Positions 1-5,574 of a stretch of DNA of 8,097 nucleotides are shown one piece after another. The stretch lies in NCBI GenBank assembly GCA_947311815.1, contig CAMZMA010000277.1, positions 1 to 8,097 on the forward strand. Direction: 5' to 3'. The notes beneath the pieces were generated by a model. It was not told the DNA's origin. It ran no database searches and was given only the letters and a program-made list of their open reading frames with translations. This stretch comes from an uncultured Flavobacteriaceae bacterium (GTDB lineage Bacteria > Bacteroidota > Bacteroidia > Flavobacteriales > Flavobacteriaceae). A program made the translations under genes and the position numbers. How positions within the stretch are numbered: position 1 is the first letter of the stretch; every line of letters starts with the position of its first letter.

Positions 1-70
1 AACTACTATTTTCGGTACTTTATTGGTTATCGGTGTTGGTTTTCCAATTATTTTTCAAGCAACTATCAAC
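1..70 (+). pseudogene. ftsW: Inverted fragment of ftsW (FtsW C-terminal segment on the opposite strand)
   Basis: Read on the plus strand from base 2, this stretch encodes 23 residues that include FGTLLVIGVGFPIIFQA followed by TIN. This resembles the FtsW segment that normally lies some 20-30 residues after the EEYGLIGG motif, just before the conserved NM-AVAV...PVTGQ-LPL region. The rest of ftsW in this window is on the minus strand and stops resembling FtsW exactly where this fragment ends. After base 70 the plus frame loses FtsW similarity and becomes the antisense of the minus-strand gene. The piece is therefore ftsW sequence flipped relative to its own gene, with the connecting residues missing. 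It is probably an amplification or assembly chimera at a contig end, or else a real inversion. The match is from memory of the family, not from an alignment. Confidence 0.75.
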
Positions 71-924
71 CCGTATTCTTCTACAATAATGGCGTAAATA
101 AAATCTGATGATGATTGCGGTAAGAAGTTTTTTTGCACACTTTTCCCTGGACCACGCCCCATCATTCCGCCAGTTGCTATTGCAATTTTTGCTTTTTCTA
201 CTTGGTAATTTTCTTTGGCATTGTCATCAGAAAAATTTTCTATCCTATTTTGCCATGTTTGTATTCTATTTGGCATCGCCTCTGGAAACGCTTTTGCTGT
301 TAATACAAATAAGGCGAAAAACAACAATCCCATCCCTAAAATATAGCCTAAAAATTTTGCAGGATATCCGCCAATAAAAGTGACTACTAAAATCATCGTA
401 AAAATAATGGCTGTAGTAGAAAAATTTGCGGGTAAAATCAATATTAAAACCAATGCTACTGGCAACCACAATTGCCATAAACTTTCTTTAAAAACAATTT
501 CTTTTTCTTTGTTTTTCGCCAAATATCTTGCTACATATACCATTAAAACCAATCCTGCTAAGGTTGATGTTTGAAAACCTACACCTACAAACGGAATATG
601 AATCCATCTACTTGCATTGGCACCTCCAATAGTTGTTCCTTGTGCCAAAGTATAAATCAGCAATAAAATAACAATGGGCAACATGAGTACAGAACCTCCG
701 CTAAAATATCTGTACGGAATTTTATGAACTCCGTAAATAATTGCAAATCCCATAATTAATAATACCATGTGCTTGATTAAATACCCGAACGTTGAGCCAG
801 AACCTACCACATATACCAAATTGGTACTTGCGCTATACACAGGCATAAACGAAAATATTGCCAACATAGCAACAATTGCCCAAATGGTTTTATCTCCTTG
901 TATGTGATTAAAAATGGTTTTCAT
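55..924 (-). CDS. ftsW: FtsW, septal peptidoglycan polymerase (SEDS family), C-terminal part cut off
   Basis: FtsW is the membrane glycosyltransferase that polymerises lipid II at the division septum together with FtsI. The ATG at 924 starts a 289-codon frame with many hydrophobic segments (about residues 12-30, 48-66, 76-93, 116-134, 150-166, 168-186 and 190-210). Family motifs are GGANASRW (100-107), GRGPGKSVQKNFLP (256-269) and SSSDF (271-275); Asp274 aligns with the acidic residue proposed as catalytic in SEDS proteins. Bacteroidota FtsW is usually about 400 residues. Here similarity ends at EEYGLI (residues 282-287), then Val-Ala and a chance TGA, so the last transmembrane helices are missing. 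The missing part does not continue in another minus frame, but some of it appears inverted at bases 1-70. The gene lies 198 bp downstream of murD. Its A-rich leader has no clear Shine-Dalgarno site, as is usual in this phylum. Identity is firm; whether the truncation is real is not. Confidence 0.93.
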   Translation of the reverse strand: MKTIFNHIQGDKTIWAIVAMLAIFSFMPVYSASTNLVYVVGSGSTFGYLIKHMVLLIMGFAIIYGVHKIPYRYFSGGSVLMLPIVILLLIYTLAQGTTIGGANASRWIHIPFVGVGFQTSTLAGLVLMVYVARYLAKNKEKEIVFKESLWQLWLPVALVLILILPANFSTTAIIFTMILVVTFIGGYPAKFLGYILGMGLLFFALFVLTAKAFPEAMPNRIQTWQNRIENFSDDNAKENYQVEKAKIAIATGGMMGRGPGKSVQKNFLPQSSSDFIYAIIVEEYGLIVA

Positions 925-989
925 TTTATTTTTTTACTTCTTATAAAAGAGGTATTTTATTTTTATTATTATGAGGTTACTTTTTTTAT

Positions 990-1023
990 GAGATTGCTTC
1001 ATTCGTGCCTCATTCGCAATGAC
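990..1023. repeat. Dispersed intergenic repeat of the CATTGCGA...GAAGCAATC type
   Basis: On the minus strand the element begins GTCATTGCGAATGAGG and ends GAAGCAATCTC. Its ends carry the inverted pair ATTGC/GCAAT (992-996 and 1016-1020), and inside is a direct repeat of CGAATGA. From memory this matches a short palindromic repeat scattered between genes in many bacteria, including Flavobacteria. Only one copy is present here, so repetitiveness in this genome is inferred. It has no coding potential. Confidence 0.6.
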
Positions 1024-1030
1024 AAGTTAC

Positions 1031-1070
1031 TTCGACCCTGTCTGCCGATAGGCAGGTACGCTCAACCGAA
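1031..1070. repeat. Hairpin (CTGCC-GATA-GGCAG) nested in a TTCGAC...ACGCTCAACCGAA motif
   Basis: Bases 1042-1046 and 1051-1055 form a perfect 5-bp stem around the tetraloop GATA. The hairpin interrupts what reads as a second small motif, TTCGAC (1031-1036) and ACGCTCAACCGAA (1058-1070). Both parts resemble short intergenic repeats I recall from Flavobacteria, and the layout looks like one repeat inserted in another. No T-run follows the stem on either strand, so it is not a normal intrinsic terminator. Confidence 0.5.
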
Positions 1071-1086
1071 AACAATGTCAATCCAC

Positions 1087-1118
1087 AACTCATAACTCAT
1101 AACTCATAACTCATAACT
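1087..1118. repeat. Tandem repeat, 7-bp unit AACTCAT, about 4.6 copies
   Basis: Four perfect copies of AACTCAT (starting at 1087, 1094, 1101 and 1108) are followed by a partial copy AACT (1115-1118). On the transcribed strand the unit reads ATGAGTT, and the array begins four bases after the murD stop codon. Such perfect short arrays can change copy number by slippage. This one is outside any coding frame, so an effect could only be on the murD-ftsW spacer. Confidence 0.95.
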
Positions 1119-1122
1119 AAAT

Positions 1123-2451
1123 CTACAAATTCCTCACTGCTTGTTTAAATTGTCTTCCTCTATCTTCATAATTATCAAACAAATCGAAACTTGCACATGC
1201 TGGTGACAACAATACAGCATCTCCTCTTTCTGCCAATTTTTGCGATACTTTTACCGCTTCTTCTGCTCCTACCGTTTCTACAACTATATCTACCACATTG
1301 CCAAAGGTTTCTATAATTTTTTGATTGTCTAAACCCAAACAAACAATCGCTTTTACTTTTTCTCTTACCAAAGGCAACAAATCTGTATAATCATTTCCTT
1401 TATCTACACCGCCTACAATCCACACCGTGGTTTTATCCATACATTCTAAGGCGTAAAAAGTAGCGTTTACGTTGGTTGCTTTACTATCATTTATATAATA
1501 AACATCTCTTACTTTTTTTACATTTTCTAATCGATGTTCTGCTCCTTCAAAATTTGACAAACTCTCTTTGATAGATTGTTTTCTAACTTTTAATAATTGT
1601 GCTGCCATGGTAGCTGCCATCGCATTTTTGGTATTGTGCTTTCCTTGTAATATTAGGTTTGATATTGGCATTGTAAATTGTTGGGTATTTATGTTTGTTA
1701 TTATATTATCTTCTTGTAAAAAAGCTCCGTAGTCTAGTTTTTTTTGGATAGAAAACGGTACTAATTGTGCGTGTACTGTATTGTTTTGCAACCATTGATT
1801 AATCGCAGCATCATCTGCATCATAAATTAAATAATCGTGGGCTGTTTGGTTTTTTGTAATCTTAAATTTTGAGTTGATATATTGATTAAAATCATCGTCA
1901 TATCGATCTAAATGATCTGGAGTTATGTTGGTGATAATGGCGATATGAGGTCTAAACTTTTCGATGCCATCTAACTGAAAACTACTCAACTCTAATACGT
2001 AATTTTTATAGGTATTTTCGGCTACTTGTTTTGCAAAACTATCGCCAATATTACCTGCCATTCCTACATTTAATTTTGCATTTTTTAATACATGATGCAA
2101 TAACATTGTAGTGGTTGTTTTTCCGTTAGAACCTGTAATTCCGATGGTATTTGCATCTGTAAATTGTGCAGCAAACTCAATTTCAGAAATTACCAAAATT
2201 TGCTTTTCTTTTAACTGCTGAATGAGTTGTACTTTATCTGGAATTCCAGGACTTTTTACAACTACATCTGCGTTAAAAATTTTAGATGTTGTATGCTGAT
2301 TTTCTTCAAAATCAATCTCATGATGTAAAAGAACGTCTTTGTATTTTTTACTGATGTTTCCTTTGTCAGAAACAAACACCTCAAAACCTTGTTGTTTTCC
2401 TAAAATTGCAGCTCCTACACCGCTTTCTCCTCCTCCAAGAATCACAAGCAT
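1123..2451 (-). CDS. murD: MurD, UDP-N-acetylmuramoyl-L-alanine:D-glutamate ligase
   Basis: This cytoplasmic Mur ligase adds D-glutamate to UDP-MurNAc-L-Ala using ATP. With the ATG at 2451 the protein has 442 residues, a normal length. The order is an N-terminal nucleotide-sugar-binding domain opening MLVILGGGESGVG (1-13) with KSPGIP (66-71), the ATPase domain with the P-loop GSNGKTT (107-113), LELSSFQL (153-160) and TNITPDHLDRY (174-184), then the C-terminal domain with EHRLE (305-309), NDSKATN (321-327) and SPACASFD...NYEDRGRQF (416-435). The frame stays open further upstream, with ATG codons at 2508 and 2601, but the added residues are lysine-rich and unlike MurD, and they cross a hairpin. 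The 2451 start has AAGGA six bases before it and begins exactly at the family's N-terminal beta strand. It lies 92 bp after mraY and ends in TAG. Confidence 0.97.
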   Translation of the reverse strand: MLVILGGGESGVGAAILGKQQGFEVFVSDKGNISKKYKDVLLHHEIDFEENQHTTSKIFNADVVVKSPGIPDKVQLIQQLKEKQILVISEIEFAAQFTDANTIGITGSNGKTTTTMLLHHVLKNAKLNVGMAGNIGDSFAKQVAENTYKNYVLELSSFQLDGIEKFRPHIAIITNITPDHLDRYDDDFNQYINSKFKITKNQTAHDYLIYDADDAAINQWLQNNTVHAQLVPFSIQKKLDYGAFLQEDNIITNINTQQFTMPISNLILQGKHNTKNAMAATMAAQLLKVRKQSIKESLSNFEGAEHRLENVKKVRDVYYINDSKATNVNATFYALECMDKTTVWIVGGVDKGNDYTDLLPLVREKVKAIVCLGLDNQKIIETFGNVVDIVVETVGAEEAVKVSQKLAERGDAVLLSPACASFDLFDNYEDRGRQFKQAVRNL

Positions 2452-2455
2452 TTTT

Positions 2456-2474
2456 AATCCTTCAAAGGAGGATT
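2456..2474 (-). promoter_or_regulatory. Hairpin covering the probable murD ribosome binding site
   Basis: On the mRNA strand, AATCCT (2474-2469) and AGGATT (2461-2456) can pair around a 7-base loop. An alternative pairing is TCCTT with AAGGA around a TG loop. The 3' arm contains AAGGA (2462-2458), which sits six bases before the murD ATG at 2451. The 5' arm reads TCCTCCTTT, the same string as the anti-Shine-Dalgarno tail of 16S rRNA. Folding would hide the site. It could instead be a worn copy of a small dispersed palindrome. Regulation is inferred, not shown. Confidence 0.4.
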
Positions 2475-2543
2475 TTTTATCTGCTGTATGTTTCTTGTTT
2501 TTATTCATTTTCTTTTTTACAAAAGATTGACTGACTCTATGTT

Positions 2544-3770
2544 TTATCTTAATTTCAAGGTTATGATAGCAACTGCTGCCAATAATATTCCTATAATCCA
2601 AAAACGAACTACAATTTTACTTTCGTGGTAATCCATTTTTTGATAATGATGATGTAAAGGCGCCATTCTAAAAATTCGTCTTCCTTCTCCGTACTTTTTT
2701 CTTGTGTATTTAAAATAAAACACTTGTATAATTACCGATAGGTTTTCTACCACAAAGATTCCTGCCAAAATGGGAAGCAATAATTCTTTTCTAATCGCAA
2801 TCGCAATAACTGCGATAATACCACCAATGGTTAAACTACCTGTATCTCCCATAAATACTTGCGCTGGATATGTATTGTACCATAAAAAACCAATTAAAGC
2901 TCCTGCAAAAGCAGCAATAAACACGGTCATTTCACCAGAATTTGGAATATACATGACATCTAAATAATCGGCAAAAATGATGTTACCAGAAACCCACGCA
3001 AAAATTGCCAAAGCAATGACAATAATTGCTGATGAACCTGCTGCTAAACCATCAATTCCGTCTGTTAAATTAGCGCCATTAGAAATTCCTGTTACAATAA
3101 ATACGACAATAAAAATGAAGACAATCCATCCGTATTTTTCATATCCATCTCCTAAAAAACTCAATGCTTTTGCGTAATCTAACTCGTTGTTTTTTAAAAA
3201 CGGAACGGTTGTTTTTGTAGATTTATGAGCAGCCCCAAAAACCAATTTTTTTCCGTTAATTTGTGTTATTTGTTCGCTTTTTGGTAACTGTTCTTTAATC
3301 ACAACATCTGGATGAAAATAAAGCATCGAACCCACAATAATTCCTAAACCTACTTGCCCAACAACTTTGAATTTTCCTTTTAATCCGTCTTTATTTTTTT
3401 TAAATACTTTTATATAATCATCAATAAAACCAATTATTCCCATCCACACCGTGGTTATTAACAAAATGATGATGTAAATATTTTCTAACTTTGCCAACAA
3501 CAACACCGGAATTAATGTTGCTAAAATGATAATAATTCCACCCATTGTTGGTGTGCCAGATTTTTGAGTTTGCCCCTCTAAACCTAAATCTCTAACTGTT
3601 TCTCCTACTTGTTTATTTCTTAAAAAATTGATGATTCTTTTTCCGTAAATAGTAGAAACCAACAAAGACAACATAAATGCTGCTGCTGCCCGAAAGGTGA
3701 TAAATTGAAACACACTAGCCCCAGGAAAATGGAATTGACTCTCTAAATAATCGAATAAATAATACAACAT
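2544..3770 (-). CDS. mraY: MraY, phospho-MurNAc-pentapeptide transferase
   Basis: MraY transfers phospho-MurNAc-pentapeptide from UDP to undecaprenyl phosphate in the inner membrane, giving lipid I. The 408-residue protein is rich in hydrophobic helices and has the family motifs GTPTMGG (72-78), the metal-binding aspartate pair in IDDYIK (116-121), NLTDGIDGLA (234-243), MGDTGSL (307-313) and PLHHHYQ (371-377). It is longer than the roughly 360 residues of the E. coli enzyme, mainly because of a hydrophilic insert at about 150-212, between two membrane segments; this is usual in Bacteroidota. The ATG at 3770 is seven bases after the murE stop, which is a tandem TAG TAA in frame, so coupling with murE is likely. 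It ends in TAA at 2544. Confidence 0.98.
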   Translation of the reverse strand: MLYYLFDYLESQFHFPGASVFQFITFRAAAAFMLSLLVSTIYGKRIINFLRNKQVGETVRDLGLEGQTQKSGTPTMGGIIIILATLIPVLLLAKLENIYIIILLITTVWMGIIGFIDDYIKVFKKNKDGLKGKFKVVGQVGLGIIVGSMLYFHPDVVIKEQLPKSEQITQINGKKLVFGAAHKSTKTTVPFLKNNELDYAKALSFLGDGYEKYGWIVFIFIVVFIVTGISNGANLTDGIDGLAAGSSAIIVIALAIFAWVSGNIIFADYLDVMYIPNSGEMTVFIAAFAGALIGFLWYNTYPAQVFMGDTGSLTIGGIIAVIAIAIRKELLLPILAGIFVVENLSVIIQVFYFKYTRKKYGEGRRIFRMAPLHHHYQKMDYHESKIVVRFWIIGILLAAVAIITLKLR

Positions 3771-3777
3771 CTTTTTA

Positions 3778-5241
3778 CTATATATTTAATTGGTTAAAAC
3801 ATTCGGTTACCACTTCAAAATCATCAAAATGTGTTCTTAAACCATTTATTTCTTGATAATTTTCGTGTCCTTTTCCTGCAATGAGAATAATATCTTTTGG
3901 TTTAGAAAACTTACACGCCGTTTTAATGGCTTGTTTCCTATCTACAATCGACAGGGTTTTTTGCTGATTTTCTGGTTGCACTCCCGCTTCCATTTCATCA
4001 ATAATAATTTGCGGATTTTCTGTTCTCGGATTATCCGAAGTAAAAATTGCTTGCGTACTTAATTGCGATGCAATGTGTGCCATTTTCGGTCTTTTGGTTT
4101 TATCTCTATCGCCGCCACAACCTACAACCGTAATTATTTGCTCATTACCTGTTCTTATTTCTTCGATAGTTTGCAATACGTTTTTTAACGCATCTGGCGT
4201 GTGTGCATAATCTATAATTGCCGTGATACCACCTTTAGAAATAGTGTATTGAAACCTACCACTTACGCTTTCTAACTCACTTACCAAGCGTAAAATTTCT
4301 AATTTTTCTAACCCCAATAATGTGGCTGTTCCTATAATTGCTAATAGATTATAGATGTTAAATGCCCCTATTAATTTTGTCCAAATTTCCATTCCATCCA
4401 CAGAAATTAACGTGCCCGATAATTGTTTTTCTAAAATTTTGGCTTTAAAATTTGCCATTGTTTTTAGTGCGTAGGTTTTTTGTGATGCTTTGGTATTTTG
4501 CATCATAAAATCACCATTTTTATCATCGATATTTACCAGTGCAAATGCCGATTTTGGCAATGCATCAAAAAATTGTTTTTTAGTATCTCTATAGTCTGCA
4601 AAGGTTTTATGATAGTCTAAATGATCGTGCGTTAGATTGGTAAAAATACCACCTACAAATTGCAATCCTTCAGTTCTTTTTTGATGAATTCCGTGAGAAC
4701 TCACCTCCATAAAACAATACGCTACACCTGCTGCAACCATTTTTTCTAAATACCGATTGATGGTTAACGAATCTGGCGTGGTATGTGTTGCTTTATACTC
4801 AACATCTGCAACCAAAATTTTTACGGTAGATAACAAGCCTACTTTATAACCTGCTTTGGTAAATAATTGATACAACAGTGTGGCAATTGTTGTTTTACCA
4901 TTGGTTCCTGTAACACCTATTAATTGTAATTTTGATGACGGATTTTTATAAAAATTTGCCGCCATAATTGCCAAAGCAACATTTGCATTTACCACTTGAA
5001 CAAACGTTATTTCTTTGTTTTTATGTAACGGAACATTTTCACAAACAACTACTTTTGCTCCTAATTGAATAGCTTTGTCTATAAATTGATGCCCATCAAC
5101 CGTATATCCTTTTTGAGCGATAAAAACATCTTTATCAGACACTTTTCTCGAATCAAAAACCAGTTGATTGATAGACACATCAATACTTCCATACATATTG
5201 ATGATGGTTACATTTTGTAAGATGTCTTTTAACTGTATCAA
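3778..5241 (-). CDS. murE: MurE, UDP-MurNAc-L-Ala-D-Glu:meso-diaminopimelate ligase
   Basis: This cytoplasmic ATP-dependent ligase adds the third amino acid of the peptidoglycan stem peptide. The 487-residue product has the N-terminal domain with FDSRKV (29-34), the P-loop GTNGKTT (112-118), TTPDS (154-158), EVSSHG (179-184), TNLTHDHLDYH (201-211) followed by the expected carbamylated lysine (about K222), SGRF (327-330), IDYAHTPDAL (343-352), DNPR (403-406) and AGKGHE (455-460). DNPR is the known signature for meso-diaminopimelate rather than lysine. The start is unusual: it is TTG at 5241, directly abutting the TAG that ends the ftsI frame. The next in-frame ATG (5196) would remove 15 residues including the LKDIL opening seen in relatives, so TTG is preferred. 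No Shine-Dalgarno site is visible, which suggests coupling to ftsI translation. Confidence 0.97.
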   Translation of the reverse strand: MIQLKDILQNVTIINMYGSIDVSINQLVFDSRKVSDKDVFIAQKGYTVDGHQFIDKAIQLGAKVVVCENVPLHKNKEITFVQVVNANVALAIMAANFYKNPSSKLQLIGVTGTNGKTTIATLLYQLFTKAGYKVGLLSTVKILVADVEYKATHTTPDSLTINRYLEKMVAAGVAYCFMEVSSHGIHQKRTEGLQFVGGIFTNLTHDHLDYHKTFADYRDTKKQFFDALPKSAFALVNIDDKNGDFMMQNTKASQKTYALKTMANFKAKILEKQLSGTLISVDGMEIWTKLIGAFNIYNLLAIIGTATLLGLEKLEILRLVSELESVSGRFQYTISKGGITAIIDYAHTPDALKNVLQTIEEIRTGNEQIITVVGCGGDRDKTKRPKMAHIASQLSTQAIFTSDNPRTENPQIIIDEMEAGVQPENQQKTLSIVDRKQAIKTACKFSKPKDIILIAGKGHENYQEINGLRTHFDDFEVVTECFNQLNI

Positions 5242-5574
5242 CTAACTTAGTTTTAAAATAATGGTACTTCCTTTTACTAATTTTTGCCCTTTAGCAAGAG
5301 ATTGATAAGTCACTTTTCCTGTTCCAGAAAAACGTACTTTTAATCCGATATTTTCTAACAATGCTACTGCATCCATTCCTGTCATTCCTTTTACATTGGG
5401 TATGATGGTATATCGTTTGCTAATTTTCTTGTCGTATTTTTTATATTGATTGTCAATCTTTTTAAATTGATAAGTTGCTTGTACAGATTGCACATCAATC
5501 GGTGTTGTGGTAAAAATCTTTTGAGCAATTTCTTTAAAAACCTTAGCTGTTATTATTGCGCTATAATATCCTTT
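5242..5574 (-). pseudogene. ftsI: C-terminal part of FtsI beyond an in-frame stop: last helix and PASTA domain
   Basis: These 110 codons continue ftsI in the same frame directly after the TAA at 5577-5575. They start KGYYSA and then AKVFKEIAQKIF, which resembles the conserved GYYGA...PVFKxIAxKI helix that closes the transpeptidase fold. A lysine-rich linker follows, then one PASTA domain beginning YTIIPNVKGM with a DAVALLENIGLKV helix and a final GSTIILKLS strand. With the stop codon read as an amino acid, the whole ftsI frame is 671 codons, a normal length for flavobacterial FtsI. The segment ends TAG immediately before the murE TTG. A GTG at 5493 could in principle start an 83-residue PASTA-only peptide, but this would begin inside the linker, so I treat the segment as the severed end of ftsI. 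Confidence 0.9.

Larger units (their letters stand above)
925..1122. other. Repeat-filled spacer between murD and ftsW
   Basis: This 198-bp gap is the largest in the window; genes upstream in the cluster overlap or lie a few bases apart. I see no gene in it. It holds a dispersed-repeat-like element (990-1023), a hairpin nested in a second repeat-like motif (1031-1070) and a 7-bp tandem repeat (1087-1118). The part next to ftsW (925-989) is very AT-rich. I found no TAnnTTTG box of the Bacteroidota sigma type on the minus strand, so a separate ftsW promoter is not supported. Confidence 0.8.

Noticed and set aside
108..574. Open frames on the plus strand opposite ftsW
   Set aside because: They are antisense to a clear FtsW coding frame, have no recognisable domain, and are read against the direction of every other gene here.
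1042..1055. Intrinsic terminator after murD
   Set aside because: The stem is only 5 bp, no T-run follows on the transcribed strand, and it sits within repeat-like DNA.
898..1095. Plus-strand frame of 65 codons over the murD-ftsW spacer
   Set aside because: It is made of AT-rich sequence and the dispersed repeats themselves, has no family resemblance, and starts inside ftsW on the wrong strand.
1087..1118. CRISPR array
   Set aside because: The unit is 7 bp in direct tandem without spacers.
2452..2601. Longer MurD starting at 2601 or 2508
   Set aside because: The extra residues are not part of the MurD fold, overlap the end of mraY (for 2601) or cross a hairpin, and the 2451 ATG has better spacing from AAGGA and matches the family N-terminus.
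2339..4062. Several short plus-strand open frames opposite murD, mraY and murE
   Set aside because: All are 60-70 residues long, low in complexity or hydrophobic by mirror effect, and lie fully inside genes with complete family motifs.
5242..5493. Independent small PASTA protein starting at GTG 5493
   Set aside because: The same frame runs unbroken from the ftsI stop through a conserved FtsI helix into this region, so it is the end of ftsI and not a separate gene.
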